Shown piece by piece: positions 1-9,123 of a DNA stretch of 64,000 bases. Under the pieces are notes generated by a model. The model was not told where the DNA came from. It made no database searches and worked only from the letters and a program-made list of their open reading frames with translations. The position numbers were made by a program, and so were the translations under genes. Origin of the DNA: Pseudoxanthomonas sp. F37 (GTDB lineage Bacteria; Pseudomonadota; Gammaproteobacteria; Xanthomonadales; Xanthomonadaceae); contig NZ_CP095187.1 of NCBI RefSeq assembly GCF_022965755.1, positions 1,364,001-1,428,000 on the forward strand, given 5' to 3'. Each line of letters opens with the position of its first letter. The first letter of the stretch is position 1.

Positions 1-2
1 CG

Positions 3-1505
3 GGCGGGATGATGGACGCCTTCTTCGTGGCCTTCCGCATCCCCAACTTCATGCGCCGGCTGTCCGCGGAGGGCTCGTTCTCGATGGCCTTCGTGCCGGT
101 GCTGGCCGAGTACAAGGCCACCCGCAGCGCGGGCGAGGTCAAGGCCCTGGTCGACCGCGTGGCCGGCACCCTCACCGCGGCCCTGCTGGTGTTGACCGCC
201 ATCGTCATCCTGCTGGCGCCGCAACTGGCCCGCCTCATCGCGCCGAACTTCGAGCCGGCGCAGATGGCCATGCTGACCGATCTGCTGCGGGTGACGTTTC
301 CGTATGCGCTGTTCATCTCACTGGCTTCGCTGGTGGGCGCCATCCTCAACAGCTACCAGCGCTTCGCTATTCCGGCGCTGTCGCCGGTACTGCTGAACCT
401 GGCGATGATCACGGCGGCGCTGGCGGCCCGGGAGTGGTTCGACAGTTCGGTGATGGTGCTGGGGTGGGGCGTGTTCGCCGCCGGCATGCTGCAGTTGGCT
501 TTCCAGCTGCCGTCCCTGGCGCGCTTGGGCCTGCTGCCGCGGCCCAGGCTGGATGTCGCCCATGCCGGCGTACGCAGGATCATGACCCTGATGGTGCCCA
601 CGCTGTTCGGCTCGTCGGTGGCCCAGGTCAACCTGCTGCTGAACACCTGGGTGGCCGCGCTGCTGGTCAGCGGCAGCGTCAGCTGGCTGTACTACAGCGA
701 CCGCCTGCTGGAGTTCCCGCTGGGCATGTTCGGCGTGGCCATCGGCACGGTGATCCTGCCGCACCTGTCCAGCCGCCATGCCGAAACCGATCCGGACGGC
801 TACTCGAAGGGCCTGGACTGGGGCTTCCGGCTCTGCCTGCTGATCGGCCTGCCGGCCTGCGCCGGCCTGATCCTGTGCGCCCAGCCGCTGCTGTCCACGC
901 TGTTCCAGTACGGCAGGTTCGATGCGGCCGACGTCCGCATGGCCAGCTGGAGCCTGATGGCCCAGTCCATCGCCGTGCCGGCCTTCCTGCTGGTGAAGGT
1001 GCTGGCGCCGGCGTTCTATTCGCGCCAGGACACCCGCACGCCGGTCAAGGCGGCGGTGGTGGCGGTGCTGACGAATGCCTTCTGCACCCTGCTGTTCTTC
1101 GCCGCCCTGCTCTACGGCACCGAGCCCGGCCGGCAGGCGCTGCAGGCGGCCGGCGGGGACCTGAAGCTGGCCCTGGGCCAGGTGCACGGGGCGCATGCCT
1201 TGCTGGCCCTGGCCATTGCGGTGGCCGGCTGGGTGAATGCGCTGCAGCTGGCCTGGCTGCTGCGCAAGGCGGGTGTCTACCGGCGGCAGCCCGGCTGGGG
1301 CCGGTTCCTGCGCCAGATCGGCGTGGCCACGGCGGCGATGACGCTGGTGGTGCTGGCCTTCCGCGTGCTGTGGCCGGACTGGACACCGTGGGCCTGGTGG
1401 GACCGGGGCTGGCGCCTGGCCGTGATGGTGGGAGCGGGTGGCGCGCTGTATGCCGGGCTGCTGTGGGCGCAGGGCATCCGGCCGCGTGACCTGCGTGGTC
1501 ATTGA
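3..1505 (+). CDS. murJ: Lipid II flippase MurJ (5' end outside window)
   Basis: Integral membrane protein of the MVF/MOP family that moves lipid-linked peptidoglycan precursor (lipid II) across the inner membrane. The readable part opens with GGMMDAFFVAFRIPNF, which matches the region about 40 residues into other MurJ proteins (there GxxxDAFFVAFKLPN), so the true start lies upstream of base 1 and this copy is incomplete only because of the window edge. The rest, about 500 residues, is a run of hydrophobic helices ending normally with TGA at 1503-1505. The charged motif RRLSAEGSFSMAFVP following the first helix is typical of the family. It is followed by ribF, the same order as in other gammaproteobacteria. 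Identification is secure. Confidence 0.93.
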   Translation, partial: GGMMDAFFVAFRIPNFMRRLSAEGSFSMAFVPVLAEYKATRSAGEVKALVDRVAGTLTAALLVLTAIVILLAPQLARLIAPNFEPAQMAMLTDLLRVTFPYALFISLASLVGAILNSYQRFAIPALSPVLLNLAMITAALAAREWFDSSVMVLGWGVFAAGMLQLAFQLPSLARLGLLPRPRLDVAHAGVRRIMTLMVPTLFGSSVAQVNLLLNTWVAALLVSGSVSWLYYSDRLLEFPLGMFGVAIGTVILPHLSSRHAETDPDGYSKGLDWGFRLCLLIGLPACAGLILCAQPLLSTLFQYGRFDAADVRMASWSLMAQSIAVPAFLLVKVLAPAFYSRQDTRTPVKAAVVAVLTNAFCTLLFFAALLYGTEPGRQALQAAGGDLKLALGQVHGAHALLALAIAVAGWVNALQLAWLLRKAGVYRRQPGWGRFLRQIGVATAAMTLVVLAFRVLWPDWTPWAWWDRGWRLAVMVGAGGALYAGLLWAQGIRPRDLRGH

Positions 1506-1589
1506 GGCCCGGCACGCCCGGCTATACTTCAAGGTTGTTGCATACCAAACGGATCGCCCGCACCGGACGATCCGCCCTGACAGGATTCC

Positions 1590-2570
1590 ATGAGCAGGCT
1601 GTTCCGTGACGTCGATGGCGGGCCTCTGTGCCCGCACGGTAGCGTGGTCTGCATCGGCGCCTTCGATGGCCTGCATTCGGGCCACCGTGCGCTGGTGCGC
1701 CATGCCGTTGCGCGTGCCCGGACCTTGGGCGTGCCGGCCGTCGTGGTCACTTTCGAACCGCTGCCGCGGGAGTTCTTTGCCCGGGACAACCCGCCGCCCC
1801 GGCTGACGCTGGCGCGGGCCAAGGTGGAAGGCCTGCTGGACCTGGGCGCCGACCGCGTGGGCCTGCTGCGCTTCGATGCCACGTTGTCGGCGATGTCCGC
1901 CGAGGACTTCGTCCGCACCCTGCTGGTCGGCCGGCTGCGGGCTCGCGAAGTGTGGATCGGCCCGGAGTTCCGCTTCGGTCACCGCCGCGGCGGCGACCTG
2001 GCCATGTTGCAGGCGATGGGAGGCGGGCTGGGCTTCAGCGCGGGCGAGATCGAGCCCGTCCACGCGCAGGGCGACCGCGTCTCCAGCACCCGCATCCGCG
2101 AAGCGCTGAAAGGCGGCGACTTCACCACCGCCCACCGCCTGCTGGGACGGCCCTACGCCATCGGCGGCCGGGTCGTGCGCGGCAAGCAGCTGGGCCGCAC
2201 GCTCGGCTTCCCCACCGCCAACCTGCGTTTCCCGAAGACGCCCGCCCTGTCCGGCATCTATGCCACCTGGGTGCATGGCGTGGGCGATGCGCCGTGGCCC
2301 TCGGTGTCCAGTTTCGGCACCCGGCCGACGGTCGAGGGCGTGGAACCGCTGCTGGAAGCCCACCTGTTCGACTTCGCGGGCGACCTCTACGGGCGCCATA
2401 TCGAAGTCGAATTCGTCGCCAAGCTGCGCGACGAGCTGAAATTCCCCGATCTGCCCAGCCTCACCCAGCAGATGCATCGCGATGCGGATGACGCGCGCGC
2501 CGTACTGCTCGTCCCTGAGCAAAAGCCCGCACATCCCTGTGCGGACTCTCCGACAAAAGCCGCCTGTTGA
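1590..2570 (+). CDS. ribF: Bifunctional riboflavin kinase / FAD synthetase
   Basis: Converts riboflavin to FMN and then to FAD in the cytoplasm. The 326-residue length is usual. The N-terminal nucleotidyltransferase (FAD synthetase) domain shows the HxGH-type motif FDGLHSGH at residues 25-32 and a later ISSTRIR-like segment ([10 protein letters not shown]). The C-terminal riboflavin kinase domain from about residue 185 shows [11 protein letters not shown] near residue 203. The start ATG at 1590 is preceded by an ACAGGA ribosome-binding sequence. The gene stops at 2570, only eight bases before the preferred start of ileS, so the two are probably co-transcribed and translationally linked. This murJ-ribF-ileS-lspA-ispH order is a classic gammaproteobacterial arrangement. 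Confidence 0.95.
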   Translation: MSRLFRDVDGGPLCPHGSVVCIGAFDGLHSGHRALVRHAVARARTLGVPAVVVTFEPLPREFFARDNPPPRLTLARAKVEGLLDLGADRVGLLRFDATLSAMSAEDFVRTLLVGRLRAREVWIGPEFRFGHRRGGDLAMLQAMGGGLGFSAGEIEPVHAQGDRVSSTRIREALKGGDFTTAHRLLGRPYAIGGRVVRGKQLGRTLGFPTANLRFPKTPALSGIYATWVHGVGDAPWPSVSSFGTRPTVEGVEPLLEAHLFDFAGDLYGRHIEVEFVAKLRDELKFPDLPSLTQQMHRDADDARAVLLVPEQKPAHPCADSPTKAAC

Positions 2571-2578
2571 TCACGCCC

Positions 2579-5410
2579 GTGACCCAAGATTACAAAGCCA
2601 CCCTCCATCTGCCCGCCACGGACTTCCCGATGCGCGGCGACCTGCCCAAGCGCGAGCCGGACACGCTGGCCCGCTGGGAAAGCCAGGGCCTGTACGCGCA
2701 GCTGCGCGAGCACGCCAGGGGCCGCCCGCTGTTCGTCCTGCACGACGGTCCGCCGTACGCCAACGGCGCGATCCACCTGGGCCACGCGGTCAACAAGATC
2801 CTGAAGGACATCATCGTCAAGTCGCGCTATCTGGCCGGCTTCGATGCGCCCTACATCCCCGGCTGGGACTGCCATGGCCTGCCGATCGAGATCGCCATCG
2901 AGAAGAAGTACGGCAAGGTCGGCGTGAAGCTGGATGCGGTCGAATTCCGGCAGAAGTGCCGCGAATACGCCGAGTCGCAGATCGAGCTGCAGCGCAAGGA
3001 CTTCAAGCGCCTGGGCGTGATCGGCGACTGGGACAACCCCTACAAGACGCTCGATTTCCGCTTCGAGGCCAACGAGATCCGCGCGCTGGCCAAGATCGTC
3101 GCCAACGGCCACCTGACCCGCGGCGTGAAGCCGGTGCACTGGTGCTTCGACTGCGGCTCGGCGCTGGCCGAAGCCGAGATCGAATACGCCGACAAGGTCT
3201 CGCCGGCGGTGGACGTGGCCTACGCCGCGCGCGACGCGCAGGCGGTGGCGAAGGCGTTCGGCGCCACGGTGCCGGCCGATGTCGAGGTCGCACTGCCCAT
3301 CTGGACCACCACGCCGTGGACGCTGCCGGCCTCGCTGGCGATCTCCATCGGCGGCGAACTGGAATACGCCCTGGTCGAAGGCCCCGCCCACGACGGCAGG
3401 CGCCGCTGGCTGGTGCTGGCCGATGCGCTGGCGGCGCGCGCGCTGCAGCGCTATGGCGTCACCGACTTGGTCGTACATGCGCGGGTGAAGGGCAGTGCGC
3501 TGGAAAGCCTGCTGTTCGCGCACCCGTTCTACGACCAGCGCGACATCCCCGTGCTGCTGGGCGAACACGTGTCGGCCGAGGACGGCACGGGCGCCGTGCA
3601 TACCGCACCCGGCCACGGCCAGGAGGACTACGCGGTCAGCAAGCAGTACGGCCTGCTGGACAAGTACACCGCCGCCCAGCTCAACCCGGTCGATGGCCGC
3701 GGCGTCTACCTGCCGTCCACGCCGGCCGCGCATGGCGTGGAGCTGGCCGGCCTGCATATCTGGAAGGCCAACGACGTCATCATCGACGTGCTGAAGCAGA
3801 GCGGTGCGCTGCTCGCCTTCAGCAAGCTGGAACACAGCTACCCGCACTGCTGGCGCCACAAGACGCCCATCGCGTTCCGGGCCACGCCGCAGTGGTTCAT
3901 CTCGATGGAGCAGGCGAACCTGCGCGCCGATGCGCTGGAAGCGATCAAGCAGGTCGGCTGGTTCCCGCAGTGGGGCCAGGCCCGCATCGCCGGCATGGTC
4001 GATGGCCGTCCGGACTGGACCATCTCGCGCCAGCGCACCTGGGGCGTGCCGATCGCGCTGTTCGTGCACCGCGAGACCGGCGAGCCGCACCCGCGCAGCG
4101 TCGAGCTGATGCGCGCGGTCGCCGACAGGGTGGAGCAGGGCGGCGTCGATGTCTGGTACACGCTGGATGCGGCCGAGCTGCTGGGCGAGGAAGCGCAGGA
4201 CTACGACAAGATCACCGACATCCTGGATGTCTGGTTCGACTCCGGCGTGACCCACGAAGGCGTGCTGCTGGAGCGTGGCCTGGGCAAGCCGGCCGACCTC
4301 TACCTGGAAGGCTCGGACCAGCACCGCGGCTGGTTCCAGTCCTCGCTGCTGACCGGCGTGGCGATCGACAAGCAAGCGCCGTACAGGCAGTGCCTCACCC
4401 ACGGGTTCACCGTGGACGAGCACGGCCGCAAGATGTCCAAGTCGCTGGGCAACGGCATCGAGCCGCAGGACATCATGAAGACCCTGGGCGCGGACATCCT
4501 GCGCCTGTGGATCGCCAGCGCCGATTACAGCAACGAGATGTCGCTGTCGCAGGAAATCCTGAAGCGCAACGCCGACGCCTACCGGCGCCTGCGCAACACC
4601 GCGCGCTTCCTGCTCAGCAACCTCAACGGCTTCGATCCCGCACGCGACCTGGTGGCGCCGGCCGACATGGTCGCGCTGGACCGCTGGATCGTGCACCGCG
4701 CCTTCGAGGTGCAGGAGAAGATCAAGGTCGCCTACGACCGCTACGACTTCGCCGAGATCGTGCAGGCGTTGCTGAACTTCTGCAGCGTCGATCTGGGCTC
4801 GTTGTACCTGGACGTCACCAAGGACCGCCTGTACACCATGCGCGAGGATTCGCGCGGCCGCCGCAGCGCGCAGAGCGCGATGTACCGCATCGCCGAAGCC
4901 TTCGTGCGCTGGATCGCGCCGGTGCTGAGTTTCACCGCGGACGAGATGTGGACCTATCTGCCGGGCGAGCGCGCGGGCAATGTGCTGTTCGCCACCTGGT
5001 ACGACGGTCTGGCGCCGCTGCCGGCCGACGCCGCGCTGAACGCCGCCGACTTCGACCAGCTGCTGGCCCTGCGCGAGCAGGTCGCCAAGGTGCTGGAGCC
5101 GATGCGCGCCAATGGCCTGATCGGTGCCGCGCTGGAAGCGGAGATCGCGGTCTCGGTGAATGCCGCCACGGCCGCCAAGTGGCAGCCGCTGGCCGAGGAG
5201 CTGCGCTTCCTGTTCATCAGTGGCGACGTCACCGTCTCCGAAGTCAGCGCCGACGAGGTCTTCGTGCTGGCCACGCCGACCACGAAGAGCAAGTGCGTGC
5301 GCTGCTGGCACTACCGCGCCGATGTCGGTCAGCATGCCGGGCATCCGGAACTGTGCGGCCGCTGCGTCAGCAATATCGACGGCGCCGGCGAAACCCGGGA
5401 GTGGTTCTGA
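2579..5410 (+). CDS. ileS: Isoleucyl-tRNA synthetase
   Basis: Class I aminoacyl-tRNA synthetase that charges tRNA-Ile and edits misactivated valine. The HIGH signature appears as HLGH at residues 66-69 and KMSKS at residues 618-622. The C-terminal zinc finger has the pattern CVRCW...CGRC, as in E. coli-type IleS. The length of 943 residues is normal. I chose the GTG at 2579 ([12 protein letters not shown]) because homology begins at DYKATLHLP; an in-frame TTG at 2567 overlaps the ribF stop and would add four residues. The stop TGA at 5408-5410 overlaps the ATG of lspA, so translation of the two is coupled. Confidence 0.97.
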   Translation: MTQDYKATLHLPATDFPMRGDLPKREPDTLARWESQGLYAQLREHARGRPLFVLHDGPPYANGAIHLGHAVNKILKDIIVKSRYLAGFDAPYIPGWDCHGLPIEIAIEKKYGKVGVKLDAVEFRQKCREYAESQIELQRKDFKRLGVIGDWDNPYKTLDFRFEANEIRALAKIVANGHLTRGVKPVHWCFDCGSALAEAEIEYADKVSPAVDVAYAARDAQAVAKAFGATVPADVEVALPIWTTTPWTLPASLAISIGGELEYALVEGPAHDGRRRWLVLADALAARALQRYGVTDLVVHARVKGSALESLLFAHPFYDQRDIPVLLGEHVSAEDGTGAVHTAPGHGQEDYAVSKQYGLLDKYTAAQLNPVDGRGVYLPSTPAAHGVELAGLHIWKANDVIIDVLKQSGALLAFSKLEHSYPHCWRHKTPIAFRATPQWFISMEQANLRADALEAIKQVGWFPQWGQARIAGMVDGRPDWTISRQRTWGVPIALFVHRETGEPHPRSVELMRAVADRVEQGGVDVWYTLDAAELLGEEAQDYDKITDILDVWFDSGVTHEGVLLERGLGKPADLYLEGSDQHRGWFQSSLLTGVAIDKQAPYRQCLTHGFTVDEHGRKMSKSLGNGIEPQDIMKTLGADILRLWIASADYSNEMSLSQEILKRNADAYRRLRNTARFLLSNLNGFDPARDLVAPADMVALDRWIVHRAFEVQEKIKVAYDRYDFAEIVQALLNFCSVDLGSLYLDVTKDRLYTMREDSRGRRSAQSAMYRIAEAFVRWIAPVLSFTADEMWTYLPGERAGNVLFATWYDGLAPLPADAALNAADFDQLLALREQVAKVLEPMRANGLIGAALEAEIAVSVNAATAAKWQPLAEELRFLFISGDVTVSEVSADEVFVLATPTTKSKCVRCWHYRADVGQHAGHPELCGRCVSNIDGAGETREWF

Positions 5411-5907
5411 TGGCGGCCGCCCCCAAACCCAACGCACTGATCTGGCTGCTGCTGTCGGTCATCGTCATCGTGCTCGACCAATGGTCCAAAGCCTGGGTGC
5501 TGGCCTCGCTGCCGGAGTACACCGCCATCCCGGTGATCGACGGCTTGTGGAACTGGTACCGCACCTACAACACCGGCGCGGCGTTCAGCTTCCTGGCCGA
5601 TGCCGGCGGGTGGCAGTTGTGGTTCTTCACGCTGCTGGCGGTGGGTATCAGCGGCCTGCTGGGCTTCTGGTTGTCGCGCACCGCGCGCGGCGACTGGCGC
5701 CAGGCGCTGCCGTACGCGCTGGTCATCGGCGGCGCGCTGGGCAACGTGATCGACCGCCAGATCCACGGACACGTGATCGACTTCATCCAGTGGCACTGGC
5801 GCGAGCACTACTGGCCGGCGTTCAACATCGCCGATTGCGCGGTGGTGGGCGGGGCCATCGGCATCGCGCTGTTCGGACTGTTCGAGGGCAAGAAGAAGTC
5901 CGCGTAG
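5410..5907 (+). CDS. lspA: Lipoprotein signal peptidase (SPase II)
   Basis: Inner-membrane aspartyl protease that cleaves signal peptides of diacylglyceryl-modified prolipoproteins. The 165-residue product has four hydrophobic segments and the two catalytic aspartates in their usual settings, GNVIDR (Asp115) and FNIADC (Asp142), plus the conserved LDQWSK near the first helix. Its ATG shares the A and TG of the ileS stop (TGATG), so it should be translated by re-initiation after ileS. The C-terminus ends in a short basic tail. The lipoproteins it would process include the sugar dehydrogenase encoded at 44.3 kb in this window. Identification is secure. Confidence 0.96.
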   Translation: MAAAPKPNALIWLLLSVIVIVLDQWSKAWVLASLPEYTAIPVIDGLWNWYRTYNTGAAFSFLADAGGWQLWFFTLLAVGISGLLGFWLSRTARGDWRQALPYALVIGGALGNVIDRQIHGHVIDFIQWHWREHYWPAFNIADCAVVGGAIGIALFGLFEGKKKSA

Positions 5908-5989
5908 GGCGCGCTTTCGGCCACCTTGGCTGGGTGTCTTCGGGTAGTGGGGTAAAGCGGCATCGCGACGGTTCGGCCCTCACCCCGTT

Positions 5990-6015
5990 CCCCTCTCCCG
6001 CAGGCGGGCGAGGGG
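5990..6015. repeat. Dispersed CTCTCCC/GGGCGAGGG hairpin element
   Basis: A hairpin CCCCTC-t-CCCGC ... GCGGG-c-GAGGGG sits between lspA and ispH, preceded by GCCCTCACCCCGTT. This sequence style (ccctcacccc...ctctcccg...gagggg) is a common intergenic repeat in GC-rich proteobacteria. It has no T-tract, so it is not an obvious intrinsic terminator. The copy number in this genome cannot be judged from one window. Confidence 0.5.
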
Positions 6016-6090
6016 CGTTGGTGCCATGCGGGACCGGCGCCGGCAACAGATTTACCTTTTTGTTTCCCTGCCTTCGGTAATATCGGTCTT

Positions 6091-7041
6091 ATGGACGTCC
6101 TGCTCGCCAATCCCCGTGGTTTCTGCGCCGGCGTCGACCGTGCCATCGAGATCGTCAAGCGCGCCATCGAGACGCTGGGTGCGCCCATCTACGTACGCCA
6201 CGAGGTGGTGCACAACCGCTTCGTCGTCGATGACCTGAAGCAGCGCGGCGCAGTCTTCGTGGAAGAACTCGACGAGGTGCCCGATGGCGCCACCGTCATC
6301 TTCAGTGCGCATGGCGTGTCCAAGGCGGTCCGCAACGAGGCCGACCGGCGTGGGCTGAAGGTGTTCGACGCCACCTGCCCGCTGGTCACCAAGGTCCATT
6401 TCGAAGTGGCCCGCCACTGCCGCGCCGGTCGCGACGTGGTGCTGATCGGCCACGCCGGCCATCCCGAGGTGGAGGGCACGATGGGGCAGTGGAGCCGCGA
6501 GGGCGGGGAGGGCCACATCTATCTGGTGGAAGACATCGAAGGCGTCGCCACGCTGGATGTCAGCCAGCCCGACAACCTGTTCTACACCACCCAGACCACG
6601 CTGTCGGTCGACGACACCGTGGGCATCATCCAGGCGCTGCAGGCGCGTTTCCCCGCCATCCAGGGGCCGAAGAACGACGATATCTGCTACGCCACGCAGA
6701 ACCGCCAGGACGCCGTGCGCGACCTGGCCAGGCAGTGCGACCTGGTACTGGTGGTCGGTTCGCCGAACAGTTCCAACTCCAATCGCCTGCGCGAGCTGGC
6801 CGAGCGCGACGGTGTGGAGTCGTACCTGATCGACGGCGCGCACGAGATCGATCCGCGCTGGATCGAAGGCAAGCAGCGCATCGGCGTGACCGCCGGTGCG
6901 TCGGCGCCGGACGTGCTGATCGACGGTGTCATCCAGCGTCTGCGCGAGCTCGGCGCGGGGGGCGTCAGCGAACTGGACGGCGAACCGGAAAACATGGTGT
7001 TCGCGCTGCCGAAGGAACTGCGGCTGCAGCTGGTGGGCTGA
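6091..7041 (+). CDS. ispH: 4-hydroxy-3-methylbut-2-enyl diphosphate reductase
   Basis: Last enzyme of the MEP isoprenoid pathway; it reduces HMBPP to IPP and DMAPP using a [4Fe-4S] cluster. The three cluster-binding cysteines are visible at Cys12 (NPRGFCAGV), Cys96 (DATCPLV) and Cys199 (ICYATQNRQ). The substrate-binding histidines lie at His41 (EVVHN), His74 (SAHGVS) and His124 (GHPEVEGT). At 316 residues the length is standard. It follows lspA after 183 bases that contain a dispersed hairpin repeat, and it ends before a clear terminator. Isoprenoids made here feed undecaprenyl phosphate, the carrier for the polysaccharide locus at the right of the window. Confidence 0.96.
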   Translation: MDVLLANPRGFCAGVDRAIEIVKRAIETLGAPIYVRHEVVHNRFVVDDLKQRGAVFVEELDEVPDGATVIFSAHGVSKAVRNEADRRGLKVFDATCPLVTKVHFEVARHCRAGRDVVLIGHAGHPEVEGTMGQWSREGGEGHIYLVEDIEGVATLDVSQPDNLFYTTQTTLSVDDTVGIIQALQARFPAIQGPKNDDICYATQNRQDAVRDLARQCDLVLVVGSPNSSNSNRLRELAERDGVESYLIDGAHEIDPRWIEGKQRIGVTAGASAPDVLIDGVIQRLRELGAGGVSELDGEPENMVFALPKELRLQLVG

Positions 7042-7063
7042 GGTTTCCGGTTCCCGCCGCGAC

Positions 7064-7088
7064 CAAGGCCCCGCACTGCGGGGCCTTG
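7064..7088 (+). terminator. Rho-independent terminator after ispH
   Basis: Perfect 11-bp stem CAAGGCCCCGC / GCGGGGCCTTG with a three-base loop, followed by a T-rich stretch (cttcttct). It lies 23 bases beyond the ispH stop and closes the murJ-ribF-ileS-lspA-ispH run. Confidence 0.75.
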
Positions 7089-7158
7089 CTTCTTCTGCCG
7101 TCTCATCCTGCGCGACCGCAGCCCCTCATCCTGCCCGTCACGAGCAAGGGGTGGCCCG

Positions 7159-7473
7159 ATGACGCGCATGCACTGGATGGCTTTCAGACTGTACTGGCCG
7201 GCACTGGCGTGCCTGCTGCTGGCCTTCGTGTCGACCTGGGGGCATGCCGTCCCTTCTGCTCCGTTGGGCGAGGTGCTTCACTGGATGCCTTACGTTCTGC
7301 TGGCGCTCGCCATGTTGTTGGCTGCTGTCGCCAGCCTGCGGTTGATGCGCCGGGAAACCCGCGATGCGCTGATCTGCGATTGCGGTGGACTGCTCGGCGG
7401 CAAAAGGGAAGGGCGCCTAGGTCCCTACCGGAAGTGTGTGGCGTGCGAGCGGAGGCATGCTGTGCATGGGTAG
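7159..7473 (+). CDS. Small membrane protein with Cys pairs, unknown function
   Basis: I do not recognise this 104-residue protein. It has a hydrophobic segment at about residues 11-30, a second at about 43-62, then a basic linker RLMRRE and a cytoplasmic-looking tail carrying two cysteine pairs, CDC (Cys73, Cys75) and CVAC (Cys93, Cys96), that could bind a metal. The ATG at 7159 has AAGGGG upstream at good spacing; an alternative ATG lies at 7168. It stands alone after the ispH terminator and is the first of several small unknown genes before tRNA-Thr. Function cannot be assigned from the sequence. Confidence 0.5.
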   Translation: MTRMHWMAFRLYWPALACLLLAFVSTWGHAVPSAPLGEVLHWMPYVLLALAMLLAAVASLRLMRRETRDALICDCGGLLGGKREGRLGPYRKCVACERRHAVHG

Positions 7474-7560
7474 CCTTGGAGGTCTGTGAACGCGGTGACT
7501 CATCCAAAACCCAACGCAACTCGTTCCGCTCTTCGCGATTGTCGCAATGTAAGGATTGAG

Positions 7561-7725
7561 ATGGCTACCGAATCCGGGCCGATTCACGTCGTCCATGAAG
7601 CCATGCACAGTGATGACGTGATCGTCGGGATTGCCGGACTTTCCTATGACGGGGTTGCAGGAGGAGAGGTAACCGTTCTACAGGATCCAGGTCCCAACGG
7701 GAGGTGTGATTGTGGCAAAAAATGA
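7561..7725 (+). CDS. Possible 54-residue hypothetical protein
   Basis: A short open frame MATESGPIHVV... ending CDCGKK, preceded by AAGGA at 7551-7555 with five bases to the ATG. The frame extends upstream to a GTG at 7486 but the ribosome-binding site favours 7561. It overlaps the next gene by 14 bases. No family is recognised. Base composition here is clearly lower in G+C than the flanking core genes. It may be a real small gene of an acquired segment or a remnant; confidence is low. Confidence 0.3.
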   Translation: MATESGPIHVVHEAMHSDDVIVGIAGLSYDGVAGGEVTVLQDPGPNGRCDCGKK

Positions 7726-8050
7726 GCTAAGGAATATTGTTGCCGTTGCTCTAGTGGCGGCATTTCCGTTGCTTGGTCATGCAGTCAACAATGGAACTGT
7801 AAAGTCACCAGTGCAGCTCAGTAATGAGGCAGTAGCGCGTGCTTACAAGTCCGCGGCTGACAGATTTGTTGTTGAGCTCAAGGAGCGCGAACAACCCGAG
7901 GTTGGCGGTGCAGCGAAGCACATGGCTTTCTTCAGCAGCTACAACGCTTCTGTCCGAACAGAGAGCGATGGCTTCTGTATCGTTTTCGCCCCGATTAGGT
8001 GCGTTACCCCATCCATGCAGAAGCCGACTTGTTCTGCCTTACTCAAATAG
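7712..8050 (+). CDS. Small putative secreted protein, unknown function
   Basis: A 112-residue product starting at GTG 7712, chosen because GGGAGG at 7699-7704 lies seven bases upstream; another in-frame GTG at 7706 would leave no room for the ribosome-binding site. The first 24 residues (MAKNELRNIVAVALVAAFPLLGHA) look like a Sec signal peptide with an A-x-A-like end, so the rest would be periplasmic. The mature part is charged (DRFVVELKEREQ) and has no recognised motif. The last residues after FCIVFAPIR look unlike the body of the protein, so a frameshifted or worn-down 3' end is possible. Lower G+C than its surroundings suggests recent arrival. Confidence 0.4.
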   Translation: MAKNELRNIVAVALVAAFPLLGHAVNNGTVKSPVQLSNEAVARAYKSAADRFVVELKEREQPEVGGAAKHMAFFSSYNASVRTESDGFCIVFAPIRCVTPSMQKPTCSALLK

Positions 8051-8380
8051 CCTGTTACGCCCAAGGGCACTTCAACGTTTGGAGCCATGGTCCACCCCTC
8101 CCGGGTATAGGGTGGGCACCAAGGAGTCGGCGAAAGGTCGAATCAACGTGGGCCCACGACCCGACTAACGCTCGAGAGCCACGGGTGCGGCCAGGTAAAT
8201 ATGTGAATCTGACCGCTGGCGTTTTCGCGTTTGACAATGGCGTAGGTAGAGCTTCCTCTACTCTGGTGACGAGTCCCAGACTGGACCGTAAGATCACCAG
8301 CATTCCACGCATCAAGAATCGGGCGTGCCGCGCAGATCCTCGTCCTTCCAGGTTCAACGCTGCGGCCGCCTGGAGCTAAT
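8051..8380. other. Stretch without a supported gene
   Basis: An open frame from a GTG at 7999 to the TAA at 8377-8379 covers this stretch, but it has no ribosome-binding site, overlaps the preceding gene and has no recognisable composition or motif. The last bases TGGAGCTAATATGG contain the likely ribosome-binding site of the next gene. It may be degraded coding sequence of an acquired element. Confidence 0.35.
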
Positions 8381-8710
8381 ATGGCCACCCAACGTCAAGT
8401 TTTCACCTATGTAGGTTTGTGGGTGGTCAGCTTGTTCTACATTCTTATCCGTGTGCTCGGGTTCGGTTTCTTTGGTGCAGAGAAGTGGCCGGCACTAGTG
8501 CCGGCCGCACTTTGGCTTCTTCTGGCAATCATGCCCGCACGTGTCATTGGATACATAACCGTATCGTTACCTCTATTCTTGACGATGTTGTTGTTCCAAG
8601 TGCTTGGTGGAGGGTTTGATACCTTCGCTCAGAGTGCTGTTGAGACGATCATGTTTGGGGGATTGCTGCTCTTGAAAGCCTTTGTGGCTCGTCCATCGAC
8701 TTCATCCTGA
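8381..8710 (+). CDS. Small integral membrane protein, unknown function
   Basis: A 109-residue protein with three or four hydrophobic segments (about residues 10-28, 38-52, 56-74 and 85-103) and almost no soluble part. The ATG at 8381 has TGGAG five bases upstream. I do not recognise a family. It is the last gene before tRNA-Thr and shares the lower G+C of this 7.5-8.7 kb stretch. Small hydrophobic proteins beside small secreted ones can be immunity or accessory genes of an acquired module, but nothing in the sequence proves it. Confidence 0.45.
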   Translation: MATQRQVFTYVGLWVVSLFYILIRVLGFGFFGAEKWPALVPAALWLLLAIMPARVIGYITVSLPLFLTMLLFQVLGGGFDTFAQSAVETIMFGGLLLLKAFVARPSTSS

Positions 8711-8904
8711 ATTCCACGCGCTCTTCATCGGGCCTCCCCCCGCATAGAGCAGGCGACGAATGTCGACGGCTCAGGCCATAGGCTGGGGTGAGCTTGCGTA
8801 CGAACATGCTGGAACGGTGAGCGCTGGGAAGACACTGGATGCTGAAATGGTGCCCACGCCCCGGCTTCCCAAAGGCTTACCACCCCGTCCCCAACACCCC
8901 CACA

Positions 8905-8934
8905 TTGACCCGCCCCTGCCCCAGCCCCTAAAAT
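8905..8934 (+). promoter_or_regulatory. Sigma-70 promoter of tRNA-Thr
   Basis: TTGACC (8905-8910), an 18-base spacer and TAAAAT (8929-8934) lie directly before the tRNA, with the expected start about 8941. This is one of the best -35/-10 pairs in the window. Confidence 0.7.
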
Positions 8935-8944
8935 TCGCGGCTCC

Positions 8945-9020
8945 GCCGGAATAGCTCAGTTGGTAGAGCGGCGCATTCGTAATGCGTAGGTCGTAGGTTC
9001 GATTCCTATTTCCGGCACCA
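8945..9020 (+). tRNA. tRNA-Thr (anticodon CGT)
   Basis: The 76-base sequence folds as a standard cloverleaf: acceptor GCCGGAA pairs with TTCCGGC, the D-arm contains AGCTCAGTTGGTAGAG, the anticodon arm is GCATT-CGT-AATGC and the T-loop is GGTTCGATTCC. The discriminator A and an encoded CCA end the gene. Anticodon CGT reads ACG threonine codons. Confidence 0.96.
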
Positions 9021-9028
9021 GTCGCGAC

Positions 9029-9057
9029 AAGGCCCCGCTCCGGCGGGGCTTTGTTTT
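9029..9057 (+). terminator. Terminator after tRNA-Thr
   Basis: Stem AAGGCCCCGC / GCGGGGCTTT (one G-T wobble) with a four-base loop TCCG, followed by TTTGTTTTT. It starts nine bases after the tRNA CCA. Confidence 0.75.
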
Positions 9058-9123
9058 TCCGGGTCTCGCCCCCGGAGACGGCGGACCGATACAGTAGCCG
9101 CTCGCCGTCCCGACAGGTTTCCC

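Noticed and set aside
1506..1589. FMN riboswitch before ribF
   Set aside because: The gap is only 84 bases and lacks the conserved RFN-element segments.
318..2534. Long minus-strand open frame of 738 codons opposite murJ/ribF
   Set aside because: Rich in Arg, Gln, Gly and His with no motif; a typical antisense shadow of GC-rich genes.
2387..5437. 1016-codon minus-strand frame opposite ileS
   Set aside because: Shadow of ileS in another frame; no recognisable domain and no ribosome-binding site.
7999..8379. 126-codon frame in the low-G+C segment
   Set aside because: GTG start without a ribosome-binding site, overlap with the preceding gene, no recognised sequence; kept as unexplained sequence rather than a gene.
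8760..8954. 64-codon frame ending in the tRNA-Thr gene
   Set aside because: It overlaps the tRNA promoter and the tRNA 5' end, and has no ribosome-binding site.
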